Origin: Homarus americanus
Lineage: Eukaryota; Arthropoda; Malacostraca; Decapoda; Nephropidae
Direction: 5' to 3'
NCBI RefSeq assembly: GCF_018991925.1
Contig: NW_024736071.1
Coordinates: 9,505,231-9,569,230, forward strand
Length of the DNA stretch: 64,000 nt
Below, one piece after another: positions 11,778 to 22,860 of the stretch. Made by a program: the position numbers and the translations under genes. Below the pieces are notes generated by a model. The model was not told the origin of the DNA and did not search any database. It saw only the letters and a list, made by a program, of their open reading frames with translations. Within the stretch, counting starts at the first letter, position 1. Every line of letters starts with the position of its first letter.

Positions 11778-12975
11778 AGTGAATGGAAAGTGGCTTATGT
11801 GAGTCCTATTTTCAAGAAGGGTGATCGTCACTCCACGAACACCTGCTGCGATGTAACATCTAATACGAAACAACCTTGTAAAGGATTGCCGGTTTTATGC
11901 CGGGGCGCTCTTGCTTAATGAAATTGCTCAAGGTATTGGATATTTGGACCCATATTCTGGAATGGGGTGGTAATATCGACAATATATATCTAAATTTTGC
12001 CAAGGCTTTCGACAGTGTACCCCACGAAAGGCTTAAAATCAAACTAGAAGGGTACGGAATTTGGGGAAATGTCCTAGCATGGATAGAAGACTTTCTACAT
12101 GACCGCAAGCAGTGTGTGCTGATTAATGGCGCAAAATCATCATTCATACCTGTCACAAGCGGAATACCAAAGGGCAGTGTATTGGGCTCGCTGTTGTTTG
12201 TTTGTTTCATAAATGACATGCCTGACGTTGTACACTCCTCCATACAAATGTTTGCCGATGACGCCAAGTTATTTCGGGAAATAAAAGAATCAAGCGGACT
12301 GTAAAGAGCTTCAGAAGGATCTCTGTGAGCTAAGATTCAATGTCATGAAGTGCAAGAGGATGCACATGGGGTGTACCAATGGTAAGGAGGAGTATCATAT
12401 GACCCAAAGGGTTAAAGAAACTGCACTATTTGAGACTGAATGCGAGAAGGACCTACAGTAGGTGTGTCTGTTGAAAATGAACTGAAGTTCTCGGGCCATT
12501 GCGAGAGGGAGGTAAATCAGGAAAATAAATTATTGGGTTTTATAAGAAGGTCGTTCAGATATCTAGACGGCCTGTCCCTTGTAACGATCTTCAATCGTGA
12601 AGTGCTTCCCCATGCGGAGTACTGTCACCCCGTCTGGTCCCCAAGATATGCTACGGACAGTCACTTGGTTGAAAATGTTTAAAGGAGGGCCACCAGACTG
12701 GTGCCTGCACTTCGGCACCTCAACTACCCTGAGAGATTGGAGCGCCTGAACTTGCCTAGCTTATACTACAGACGGGCAGGGGGCAACCTAACTGAGATGT
12801 ATAAGCATCTCAAGGGGCACTACTCAGTCGAGTGTCCTTACTTGGAGCTGGTGGACGATCGCCCCACAAGGCTTCACAGCTCAAGATTGAAGAAGCTGCA
12901 GGTCCAGAGGGCAAACATTTTCGGAGTGAGAGTGTGAACTCTTTGAACAATCTGCCAGAAAGTGTTGTGACGGTA
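11778..12975 (+). pseudogene. CR1-like LINE (family A) RT, plus arm of an inverted pair
   Basis: Starting at SEWKVAYVSPIFKKGDRHST, the plus strand encodes the RT palm: FAKAFDSVPHERL, GIPKGSVLGSLLF and the catalytic box FADDAKLF near 12250-12275. The thumb and C-terminal part (ERLNLPSLYYRRAGGNLTEM) ends at about 12937. Frames break near 11890, 12300 and 12690. The copy stops before the LINE 3' end (12975). Because both arms contain the same C-terminal region, simple twin priming is not enough to explain the pair. An inverted duplication or two insertions are needed. Confidence 0.85.
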
Positions 12976-13219
12976 TAAGTATAATCATCTACAAAAGAAT
13001 GAGGTTATTAATAGAAATGAACAATAAAACAATTGAACACCATAAGATGGATAATAGTGATCAACGGCAGACAAAAAAAAAAAAACGATGAATGCCACCA
13101 TTTGGTGATCCCGTCTCATTTTTTAGTCGTGTAGTAAACACTGTTACTGTATTTGATACACACACCATTTATATTGGATGACCGAATCTCGATACATCAC
13201 GCAAAACCTTACAGGGAAG
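12976..13219. other. Short non-coding spacer
   Basis: AT-rich, with an A-run near 13074. Nothing recognised. Confidence 0.5.
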
Positions 13220-13415
13220 ACAGAAGACTGTAAGTTGATTAAAATGTCCACCGGAGGGCCACCAGACTGGTGCCTGCACTACAGCACCTCGGGGAGATTA
13301 GAACGCCTGTTACTGCCTAGCCTATACTATAGATGGGCAAGGGGTGACCTAATTGAAGTATATATAAATCTCAGAGAACACACTATTCAGTCAAGTGTCC
13401 ATTCCTCTAACCATC
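13220..13415 (+). pseudogene. CR1-like LINE (family A) C-terminal scrap
   Basis: Encodes GRLERLLLPSLYYRWARGDL followed by IEVYINLRE, the C-terminal motif of the same family in the plus direction. The preceding GGAGGGCCACCAGACTGGTG also matches 12687 and 28015. No further LINE sequence is seen on either side. Confidence 0.75.
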
Positions 13416-13703
13416 GAAGTCAGTTGCTGCCCAGGTCGTGTTGCGTCTCTGTAACAAAGCGTGTTTGGCACTCGGGCCTTCGCTGTTGAGCGGCAGAAAT
13501 TGGACAGTGATTAGTGATTGCATAAGATCATCATGATCATCTTCGTGATATGAAAGTGTAAATCGAAGTAGGATTTTTTTATGCTAGACGCGATTGTACA
13601 TTTGAAAACTCAATCTCCACCGATTTGAAGGTACAACCCAGGTCAAGGAATCCAGGAAAAAGTCACAAGAAAAAAATTCACAGAAAAAAAGGCACGGAAA
13701 AAT

Positions 13704-13732
13704 CCTAACCTAACGTAACTTAACCTAACCTA
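13704..13732. repeat. Interstitial telomere-like CCTAA repeats
   Basis: About six units of CCTAA or one-base variants (CGTAA, CTTAA) lie in a row. TTAGG/CCTAA is the common arthropod telomere unit. The run is short and imperfect. Confidence 0.55.
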
Positions 13733-13829
13733 CGTGCAATGCCATCATATGTATATTGTGTTGCCAATGTGTACAAGTCATGTGACTTTTTTCCTGTAAC
13801 TTTATTTCCATTCACCAGGTCAAGAGGCC

Positions 13830-14274
13830 TGTAGTGGATTTCTCCCTGACAAACGCTGTTTGTCGCTGGGTAGCCGACCCCACGAATTCCCCAGTGTATG
13901 CCTCGTGGTCTGGGTCAACCAGCGCCGCCATACATCACGGAGGTCAACTACTAAGCCACGCCTACCCCCGCTATTTAAGACCTGACCTCGTGGTGACCGC
14001 TCTCTTTCTACCTCCACCAACCAGCCAGCAACACCTCCTCCTCCTCCGCCTGCCTGGCGGTCCTCCCTCCCGCCGGCGAGCATGGCGACCCACAAGCTGT
14101 CCTCCTCTGAGCACCCTCACCAACCAGCTCTCTCTACATCACGCTTGTAACCATACTGCCTTCCCAGCACCAAGCTGCATTGTACATCCAATACAACATG
14201 TATACAGAGAGCACTTTGTGAATTTCCTTTCTCCATCCCATCCTGAGTGTGAACCAAACAACCCATACCCCACA
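13830..14274 (+). repeat. LTR 1 of tandem array
   Basis: A TATTTAAGAC promoter-like box lies at 13972-13981. The left flank ends AGAGGCC, and GGCC is the target duplication. Confidence 0.88.
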
Positions 14275-15003
14275 AATGGTGACCCCCGGAGGTTCACACT
14301 CACACAGGATGGAGGAGAAACAGATCACGCACCCAGTCTTCATGCAACATGGAAGACTGGCTTATCCACCCAGAAGCAGCTCTCATCGGCTCTACAGGTA
14401 CTGTCTCTAAACAGCAGGTAAGACACCCTAGAGCAGCTCTGCTACTCCAAGCAGACAGCCGCTCCTATTCCTGCCCCAAGCACAACACCCTACCGATCCC
14501 AACACACCCGTCCTGCCTCAGACGCCGCCCCCGGCCCAGCAGTACCCCCTGCCGCTTCTCCTGATGCAGCCCCTGCTCCCGACGCGGCCCATGCGCCTGA
14601 GTGCGGACCCACACACCCCTCTTTTCTCCCTCAGGTACTCCCTGCTACTGTCCTGCACCCTGTTGCTGTCGTGGACCAAGCTGCTGTCACGAGCCCTCAT
14701 CCGCTTCTGCTGACGCAGCCCCTGCTCCTGACCCAGGCCCACACACCCCAGCAGGCGCATCTGACGACTCTGTACCTGCCTTGAGGGAAGCACAACATTC
14801 ATCGCCTCCACACACCCTCTTTCTCCCTCTCTTCTCCCACAGATATTGTGAATCTAGACAGTTGTCTCTTCTAGCGGCCGGCTCATCCACGCCCTGCCGT
14901 TATGTCCCACATGAGGCATGCACTGCCCGTTCTGCCTCACATGTGCCATGCAACCCTGCAGGCAACAAGTCTCCTACACCGCCTGGAGGGAAGGAGGGAG
15001 TAT
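14275..15003 (+). other. Internal region, first tandem unit
   Basis: It opens with the PBS at 14277 and ends in a purine tract. An ATG at about 14309 (MEEKQITHP...) gives only a short peptide. The middle part is very rich in Pro, Ala and Thr codons in several frames. No protein family is recognised. Confidence 0.7.
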
Positions 15004-15448
15004 TGTAGTGGATTTCTCCCCTACAAACGCTGTTTGTCGCTGGGTAGCCGACCCCGCGAATTCCCCAGTGTATGCCTCGTGGTCTGGGTCAACCAGCGCC
15101 GCCATACATCACGGAGGTCAACTACTAAGCCACGCCTACCCTCGCTATTTAAGACCTGACCTCGTGGTGACCGATCTCTTTCTACCTCCACCAACCAGCC
15201 AGCAACACCTCCTCCTCCTCCGCCTGCCTGGAAGTCCTCGCTCCCGCCGGCGAGCATGGCGACCCACAAGCTGTCCTCCTCTGAACACCCTCACCAACCA
15301 GCTCTCTCTACATCACGCTTGTAACCATGCTGCCTTCCCAGCACCAAGCTGCATTGTACATCCAATACAACATGTATACAGAGAGCAATTTGTGAATTTC
15401 CTTTCTCCATCCCATCCTGAGTGTGAACCAAACAACCCATACCCCACA
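15004..15448 (+). repeat. LTR 2 (shared middle LTR) of tandem array
   Basis: It serves as the 3' LTR of the first unit and the 5' LTR of the second. A PPT lies immediately upstream and a PBS immediately downstream (15451). Confidence 0.88.
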
Positions 15449-16177
15449 AATGGTGACCCCCGGAGATTCACACTCACACAGGATGGAGGAGAAACAGATC
15501 ACGCACCCAGTCTTCATGCAACATGGAAGACTGGCTTATCCACCGAGAAGCAGCTCTCATCGGCTCTACAGGTACTGTCTCTAAACAGTAGGTTAGACAC
15601 CCTAGAGCAGCTCTGCTACTCTAAGCAGACTGCCGCTCCTATTCCTGCCCCAAGCACAACGTCCTACCGATCCCAACACACCCGTCCTGCCTCAGACGCC
15701 GCCCCCGGCCCAGCAGTACCCCCTGCCGCTTCTCCTGATGCAGCCCCTGCTCCCGACGCGGCCCATGCGCCTGAGTGCGGACCCACACACCCCTCTTTTC
15801 TCCCTCAGGTACTCCCTGCTACTCTCCTGCACCCTGTTGCTGTCGTGGACCCATCTGCTGTCACGAGCCCTCATCTGCTTCTGCTGACGCAGCCCCTGCT
15901 CCTGACCCAGGCCCACACACCCCAGCAGGCGCATCTGACGACTCTGTACCTGCCTTGAAGGAAGCACAACATTCATCGCCTCCACACACCCTCTTTCTCC
16001 CTCTCTTCTCCCACAGATATTGTGTATCTAGACAGTTGTCTCTTCTAGCGGCCGGCTCATCCACGCCCTGCCGTTATGTCCCACATGAGGCATGCACTGC
16101 CCGTTCTGCCTCACATGTGCCATGCAACCCTGCAGACAACAAGTCTCCTACACCGCCTGGAGGGAAGGAGGGAGTAT
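15449..16177 (+). other. Internal region, second tandem unit
   Basis: It has the same length (729 bp) and order of features as the first unit and differs by scattered substitutions. No gag-pol motif is visible. Confidence 0.7.
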
Positions 16178-16622
16178 TGTAGTGGATTTCTTCCCTACAA
16201 ACGCTGTTTGTCGCTGGGTAGCCGACCCCACGAATTCCCCAGTGTATGCCTCGTGGTCTGGGTCAACCAGCGCCGCCATACATCACGGAGGTCAACTACT
16301 AAGCCACGCCTACCCTCGCTATTTAAGACTTGACCTCGTGGTGACCGATCTCTTTCTACCTCCACCAACCAGCCAGCAACACCTCCTCCTCCTCCGCCTG
16401 CCTGGCAGTCCTCGCCTCCGCCGGCGAGCATGGCGACCCACAAGCTGTCCTCCTCTGAGCACCCTCACCAACCAGCTCTCTCTACATCACGCTTGTAACC
16501 ATGCTGCCTTCCCAGCACCAAGCTGCATTGTACATCCAATACAACATGTATACAGAGAGCACTTTGTGAATTTCCTTTCTCCATCCCATCCTGAGTGTGA
16601 ACCAAACAACCCATACCCCTCA
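16178..16622 (+). repeat. LTR 3 of tandem array
   Basis: The last bases read CCCCTCA instead of CCCCACA, and GGCC then follows. The PPT at about 16160-16176 is intact. Confidence 0.87.
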
Positions 16623-17529
16623 GGCCTATAACCACAAAATTATTGTCATGTGACAAAACTTTTATTTATTTAATTTTACCGAGTTGTGGTCATGGCTGTG
16701 ATTGACCACCCAAAGGCCAACCAGGGAGTGTAGTACTATGCCTTTAGTTAAATCAGTTCATTGTGTCATCAGTGACCACAAAAGAGGTTATAAATAACTT
16801 AAAGCGAATACAAATTGGCAAACAAGCTGGTAAGGCACCACTGCCAGCAAAAACCAAGTCGTATTATTGGTGCCACACTCTTATTTTTATTTTGTTTGTG
16901 TGCTCTCTCAAGGACTGAAACTGGGTCTACAATCCAACATTCATAGGGAGATACAGTGTACACAGTGATAGCGCAAAGAGATATATTCGTTGATGAGAAC
17001 TGGAAAATAAAGTAAAAGGAAATAATAGTTAAAATAAAAAAATAAAAAAGCTTGGCTATCCTGAAAGGCATTCTATTACCGCCCCAAAGAAAGTTTTTTT
17101 TTGTGTGTGTGTGTGTGTGTGTGTGTTTCTAAGGGACCGAGTGGGCATATATAATCGGTTATTCATAGCAAAATGCAGTGTACATAGAGATAGCACATAG
17201 ATACCGACAACTCATCGAGGAGAACTGGAAAAAAAGGAAATCAGAAGATAACTCAAACTGTCTTGGAGGGCAACACTGGACGAATGAAGGGAGGTTGAAA
17301 CCAGCAGAGGGCAGCTAAGTACTGTTCCTTTCTTTCTTTTTAAATAGGTGTAGATCTGTACACAGTCTGCACCCCCCCCTCCTCAACAGCAACAACCATG
17401 AGGGGTGTGAAACCTGGGGTTGAAGTGGCACCAGGAAATCTGTTGACATGTAATTACTGCAGGGTGACAACGGATATACAGTAGATGGTACAGACCTGAC
17501 CAATACAGAGTTTAGGACGATACTTTCAC
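16623..17529. other. Non-coding stretch with (GT)n and an internal diverged duplication
   Basis: A (GT)n run occupies 17102-17127. About 90 bp around 16930-17030 (ATTCATAGGGAGATACAGTG ... GAGAACTGGAAAA) recurs imperfectly at 17155-17245, on the other side of the microsatellite. No gene is recognised. Confidence 0.55.
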
Positions 17530-19128
17530 TTTTACTTTTATCTTCTTCACCACTGATCGGCTCGTTAGCCACTTGGGCGATCGGTCACGTCTCTGTCACG
17601 CACTGTTGGCAAGTACTGGGCATGCACCGGCTCCTGAATGTACCTGAACCCGGTCCAGTGTTGGTCAAGGCTTGTCTTGAAAGAGCTCACACTCGGTGCC
17701 GTCACAACACTTTTTGGTAAATTGTTCCAAGAGTTTACAACCCTCACTCCGAAAGAGTTTGCCCTCACATTTTTCTGGACTTGCGGCTTCTTCAATCTTG
17801 AGCTGTGACCCCTTGTGGGGCGAGCGTCCGCCAGATCCAAGTAAGGACGCTCGTCTGAGTAGTGCCCCCTGAGATGCTTATACACTTCAACTAGGTCACC
17901 CCTTGCCCGTCTGTAGTATAAGCTAGGCAAGTTCAGGTGCTCCAATCTCTCAGGGTAGCTGAGGTGCCGAAGTGCAGGCACCAGTCTGGTGGCCCTCCTT
18001 TAAACATTTTCAACCAACTGACAGTCCCTAGCATATCTCGGGGACCAGACGGGGTGACAGTACTCCAGATGGGAAGCACTTCACTCTTGAAGATTGTTAG
18101 GAGGAACGGACCGTCTAGATATCTGAACGACCTTTTTATAAGACCCAATAATTTAATTGCCTGATTTACCTTCTTCTCGCAATGGCCCGAGAACTTCACC
18201 TCATTGTCAACATACACACCTAGGTCCTTCTCACATTCAGTCTCAACTAGTGCAGTTTCTTCATCCCGTTGGGACATATGATACACCTCCTTACCGTTGG
18301 TACGCCCCAGGTGCATCCTCTTACACTTCGTGACATTGAATCTCAACAGCCATTTCTTCTACCATTCCTGGAGCCCACAGAGGTCCTTCTGCAGCTCTTC
18401 ACAGTCCGCTTGGTTCTTGATTCCCAGAAATAACTTGGCGTCATCGGCAAACATTTGTATGGAGTGTACAACGTCAGGCATGTCATTTATGAAACAAACA
18501 AACAACACTGGGCCCAATACACTGCCCTGTGGTACCCCACTTGTGACAGGTACGGATGACGATTTCATGCCATTAATCAGCACACACTGCTTGCGGTCAT
18601 GTAGAAAGTCATCTATCCACGCTAGGACATTTCCCCGAATTCCGTACCCTTCCCTTTTGATTTTCAGCCTTTCATGGGGTACACTGTCGAAAGCCTTGGC
18701 AAAATCCAGGTAAATATTGTCGACACTACCACCCCGTTCCAGAATATTGGTCCAAATATGCAATACCTTGAGCAATTGTGTTAAGCAGGAGCGCCCCGGC
18801 ATAAAACCGTGTTGGCAATCCTTTACATGGTTGTTTCGTATTAGATGTTCCATTGCGGCATCTCTGATAATACTCTCAAGTACTTTACCTATTATGCTGG
18901 GCAGGCTCACCGGTCTATAGTTGTTCGTGGAGTGACGATCCCCGTTCTTGAAGATGGGACTCACATAAGCTGCTTTCCATTCGCTGGGGAGCATTTGTTC
19001 ATCCAGGCATTTACAAAACAGGATCTTCAGGGGCTCGGCAAGCTCGTTGCACAACTCTCTTAGCACTCTAGGATGCACCATGTCAGGGCTGTAATGCATG
19101 AAGGCTGTTGCTGGTATTGCCGCGACTG
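17530..19128 (-). pseudogene. CR1-like LINE (family A), 5'-truncated, minus strand
   Basis: Read on the minus strand from 19128: PDMVHPRVLRELCNELAEPL (RT entry), SEWKAAYVSPIFKNGDRHST, the CQHGFMPGRSCL segment, FAKAFDSVPHERL, SGVPQGSVLGPVLFVCFIND and the catalytic box FADDAKLF near 18440. The thumb (CEKDLGVYVDNEVKFSGHCE, RRSFRYLD-like) and the C-terminus ERLEHLNLPSLYYRRARGDL to NNLPKSVVTAPS follow. The palm is open for about 280 codons (18359-19201), and frameshifts follow near 18345 and 17980. The endonuclease and ORF1 are absent. The 3' end at about 17530 shares its terminal sequence with the other family A copies. This is a dead but comparatively well-preserved copy. Confidence 0.88.
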
Positions 19129-19305
19129 CATAAGAACATAAGAATGGAGGAAACTGCAGCGGGCCTATTGGCCCGTACTGGCCAGTCCCATTTACACCCA
19201 ACCCCTATTGCTCATATAAGCATCCAACCTATGTTTGAAGCTATCCAGCGTATTCGAGTTAATGATGATATTTGGTAACTTATTTCATTTATCTACTACC
19301 CTGTT

Positions 19306-19690
19306 TCAAAACCAGTGTTTACCAATTTCGCGCCTAAATCTAAATTTGTCCAATTTAAAACCATTGTCACGAGTTCGCTCCTGGTTGGATAGTTTGAGTA
19401 CCTTTGTAATGTCCCCTTTGTTTAGCCCTGACTTCCATTTATACACCTCTATCATGTCGCCCCTCGCTCTACGTCTCTCGAGGGAGTGCAAATTAAGACA
19501 CTTTAACCTGTCTCTGTACTCAAGGTTCCTAATGCCCGGGATTAGTCTTGTCATTCTCCTCTGGATTCCTTCCAAGGATTCTATATCCATTCTGTAATAC
19601 GGTGACCAGAACTGCACTGCGTAATCCGGGTGAGGTCTCACAAGCACAAGATATAATCTTAAGATGACCTCGCTATTCTTGTAACTAACA
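19306..19690 (-). pseudogene. C-terminal domain of the CR1-like LINE (family B)
   Basis: The segment LVRPHPDYAVQFWSPYYRMD and the following RRMTRLIPGI, RARGDMIEVYKW and RTRDNGFKLDKFRFRR motifs closely follow the CR1 C-terminal consensus. Downstream is a 3' UTR. Confidence 0.85.
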
Positions 19691-19855
19691 CTCCTTTGTA
19701 TGAACCAAGTACTTTATTAGCCTTGTTAAGATCAAAACCACATTGTTTACTTGGCGTAAGATTCCTACTTATCATTACTCCGAAATCTCTCTCGCAGTCG
19801 GATTTTTCAATGGCATCGTTGTTCATCTGGTAACTGGTTTCCCTGTTTACGTCTC

Positions 19856-20905
19856 CTATACTGAGTACTGTACTTTACATTTGTCCACATTGAATTTCAT
19901 CTGCCATTTTTCAGACCATTCGAAAAATTTGTTTAGATCTTCCTGTAGTTTTGCGGATTCCTCGTCAGATTTAATTACACGTCCTATTTTAGCGTTATCA
20001 GCAAATTTACTTATGTTGCTGTCTATGCCGATATCTATGTCGTTTATGTATATAATAAATAATAATGGTCCAAGTACTGAGCCTTGGGAACTCCAGTAGT
20101 GACTTTGCTCCAATGGGATTTAGTGCCGTTAATGCTCACTCGCTGTTTCCTGTCCTGTAACCACGCCCTAATCCATTTTAGAATATTACCTTTAATGCCA
20201 TGTGCTTCTTTCTACCTTTCTTATTAGTCTTTCGTGGGGGACTCTGTCGAAGGCTTTGCTAAAGTCGAGATATACCACATCATAATTGTGCCCCTCGTCC
20301 ACCGATTCGAAAACTGATGAAAAGAATGTTAATAGATTAGTTAGACATGAACGCCCGCTTGTGAAGCCATGCTGGGAATCATTGATCATTTTGTGCTTCT
20401 CCAGGTGGTTTCGAATAGAGTTTGAAAGGATTGATTCCAGTAATTTGCCTACAATTGATGTTAGACTGATTGGCCGGTAGTTAGAGGATAGTGATCTATC
20501 CCCCTTCTTGAAAATCGGTATAACATTCGCTATCCTCCAGGATTCTGGTACTACACCTGTTTTTAAGGACATGTTAAACAACTTTGCTTAGGGCATACTA
20601 AGCTCTTCCTTACATTCCTTAAATACTCTGGCAAATATCTCATCGGGACCAGGCGACTTATTTGGCTTTAGTTTGTCTATTTGCTTACAAACATCGTTAC
20701 TAGTCACTACTATCTCGGTTAATTTGTTTTCTTCACTATCTCTGAAAAGAGTCGGTGCCTCGGGTATCATGTTTAAATTTTCGGTGGTGAAAACTGTTGA
20801 AAAATATTTATTCAGATAATTGCTCATTTCTCCGTCGTTATCAGTTAGCTCGCCGGTATCTGACTGTATTGGCCCAATCTTTTCTCGTGTTTTAGTTTGA
20901 TACAT
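19856..20905 (-). pseudogene. RT domain of the CR1-like LINE (family B)
   Basis: Three broken frames in order give: LKPNKSPGPDEIFARVFKEC; then IPIFKKGDRSLSSNYRPISL with DSQHGFTSGRSCL and FSKAFDRVPHERL; then QGSVLGPLLFIIYINDIDIG with the catalytic box reading FADN instead of FADD. The Asp-to-Asn change alone would inactivate the polymerase. Frameshifts lie near 20585 and 20115-20190. Confidence 0.87.
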
Positions 20906-21562
20906 TTGGTAGAATCCCTTGGGGTTTGTCTTCGCCTCCCTTGCTATCCTCAGCTCATTATTCCTCTTTGCTTTCCTTATCTAGGTCTTATCCCGACCGG
21001 CCAATACCTTATAATAATCCCGGAGGTAAATGTCGCCACGATTTATCCTCCTACCTATAGCCTTCCTTTGACCAATAATGTTCTTTGAATAATTATTTAT
21101 CCATTTAGGGTCATTGTTGTTTGATCTGAGTTTTTTGAATGGTATGTTCTGCCTTTGTGCATTAAGTAACTCATTATTTAATTTGTCGTGGAACTCGGCA
21201 ACCTTAGATCTCGTTATCAGGTTGGTTTCAATCATCAGGTCCAAGTAGTTCACCCCCAAGTGTGATACCCCTTCTCTCAACTGCCTCTTCAAACTATCAA
21301 AGTTTGCCCTTCTGAAATCTGGGACTTTTGTGGAATTTTCCTTACGGCTGTCCTGACAATCTAACTGGAATCTAATTTCTTTGTGATCGCTGTTTGCAAG
21401 TTCGTTCCCTACCTCAACATGACTAATGAGATTTTCTCTGTTCGACAGAACTAAGTCGAGTATATTATTACCCCGGGTGGGTTCGGTTATATGTTGACTT
21501 CGGAAACAGTCCTGGATTGTTTCAAGAAAATCCTCTAATTCTGAGTTACCTGCAAGGTCAAT

Positions 21563-21990
21563 CTAATCTATTTGGCCAAAGTTAAAGTCGCCTACTGTAC
21601 AGACTTTGTTGTGTATGGAAGCCCTGCGCATTTCATCCCAGATATGTCGCTCATTTACTCTATCAAGATTGGGAGGTCTATATATTACTCCTGTGATTAA
21701 TTTTTCCCTACCATCGATTAGTTGTATCCAAATTGTTTCTGTATTCCGCTCAGTTTTTATTTCCTTATTTATTTCACACTTCAGATTATCCCTGACATAG
21801 ATTGCTACTCCACCTCCTTTCCTAATCTGCCTATTGGTATGGAATAATTTGTAACCTGCAATTTGGTATTTGACAGGTAACTCACGTGAGTCTAGGTTGA
21901 TCCATGTTTCAGTGAATGCTATTATATCGATTTTTTCGGTACATACCAAGGCCCTAATATCATCCATTTTGTTTCTAATACTTCTACTGC
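21563..21990 (-). pseudogene. APE-like endonuclease domain of the CR1-like LINE (family B)
   Basis: The minus-strand frame contains IDIIAFTETWINLDSRELPV (the catalytic ETW block), KGGGVAIYVRDNL, TGVIYRPPNLDRV and VGDFNFGQID. These are the successive motifs of LINE apurinic-type endonucleases that nick target DNA. The frame starts mid-domain and ends at a stop near 21563, and later motifs are in other frames. Confidence 0.85.
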
Positions 21991-22165
21991 TCGCATAGTA
22001 GACATTTAAGTTAGTCGTGTTCTGAGTCCTCCCTTTGCCGCGTTTAGGTTTTAACTCGGTCTAATTTAGTTTTGTCGTCATTCCTAACACTATTTCCCTG
22101 TAACATTTCACTTTGTTTACCCGCTCCCACTGCAGTTTCCTCCACCCCAGTGCTCACATGTTCCC

Positions 22166-22860
22166 CTAGCAGTTTAAAGATTTCGACATCTTTTGGACTG
22201 CCCTTTCAAGAGTCCCAGCCAAGGTAGCCACTCCATCCCTAGACAGATGCACCCCATCCCTAGCATAAAGGTCCCTTCTGCCGTAGAAGTTGTCCCAGTT
22301 ATCAATGACTGGGACTGATATTGACTTGCAATATCTGTCAAGACGGCCGTTGACACCAACTGCCCTTGACAACCATTCATTGCCAACTCTCCTTCTAGGC
22401 AGGACACCACATATGATACGGATCCCTCCCCTAGACCTAACACGTTCTATAGCTGTCTTGAACTTATCAAGAAGCTCCTCACACCTACACTGGCCAATAT
22501 CTTTGCCTCCTGCACTGAGGCAGATAATGAGTTTGTTCCCATTACCAGACAAGATATTGTTCATCCTGTCAACTATATCCCCTATCCCAGCTCCTGGCAA
22601 ACACACCCTCATTCTATTTTTATCTTTACCACAAAAAGCTCTGTCCATGTACCGTACCTGCGAGTCGCCAACAATCAAGATTTTCTTACCTTCCTTGTCA
22701 GCCTTGTCCATGACTATACTAATGTCCAATTCGTCTATCAAAGGACTGAAAGAGTTGGTACACTTAGCTGTTGTTGTCGTTTCCTTGGTGTCTTTTCTCA
22801 CCACCAGTTTGGTCGTCCCTCTCTTTACAACCTTCCAATTGTCATTCACCTGCTTTCCTG
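22166..22860 (-). pseudogene. CR1 ORF1-type protein with SGNH (GDSL-like) esterase domain
   Basis: The open frame reads, from about 22690 downward, GKKILIVGDSQVRYMDRAFC (block I with the GDS nucleophile Ser), then LPGAGIGDIVDRMNNILSG, ICLSAGGKDIG (the usual GGND block carries Lys in place of Asn) and ARDGVHLSRDG near the end (the D-x-x-H catalytic pair). Esterase domains of this type are established in CR1-group LINE ORF1 proteins. The Asn-to-Lys change in the oxyanion block suggests an inactive enzyme. The frame is fused upstream to Gypsy RT codons, so the 318-codon open frame is a chimera of two elements and not a real gene. A second copy of the domain is at 56297-56640. Confidence 0.8.

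Larger units (their letters stand above)
13830..16622 (+). mobile_element. Tandem small LTR retrotransposon: LTR-internal-LTR-internal-LTR
   Basis: Three direct LTRs of 445 bp each start at 13830, 15004 and 16178, exactly 1174 bp apart. They are separated by two 729-bp internal segments. Each complete LTR starts TGTAGTGGATTTC. The first two end ACCCCACA and the last ends ACCCCTCA. The whole array is flanked by one 4-bp duplication, GGCC (13826-13829 and 16623-16626), so it entered as a unit or expanded after insertion by unequal LTR-LTR recombination. The tRNA-Trp-type PBS (TGGTGACCCCCGG) is at 14277 and 15451. The polypurine tract GGAGGGAAGGAGGGAG precedes the second and third LTRs. No gag-pol motif is present. 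The open frames crossing LTRs here are proline/alanine-rich by composition and look incidental. Confidence 0.9.
19129..22860 (-). mobile_element. CR1-like LINE (family B) with esterase ORF, endonuclease and RT, decayed
   Basis: In minus orientation the domains come in the normal CR1 order: an SGNH/esterase-like ORF (22166-22860), APE-type endonuclease (about 21563-21990), a linker (20981-21292), RT (19856-20905) and C-terminal domain (19306-19690). A 3' UTR then ends at about 19129 in two TTCTTATG octamers (near 19129-19144). Short octamer repeats at the 3' end are a known CR1 hallmark. Many frame breaks show the copy is dead. On its 5' side it abuts Gypsy pol sequence at about 22860, so it inserted into, or was joined to, that element. 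Confidence 0.85.

Noticed and set aside
10930..12975. Twin-primed LINE inversion.
   Set aside because: Both arms contain the same C-terminal region, whereas twin priming yields non-overlapping parts of one element.
14918..15958. 346-codon open frame considered as a gag gene of the small LTR element.
   Set aside because: It starts before the LTR, crosses the whole LTR and PBS, and is Pro/Ala/Thr-rich by composition. A real gag would start after the PBS.
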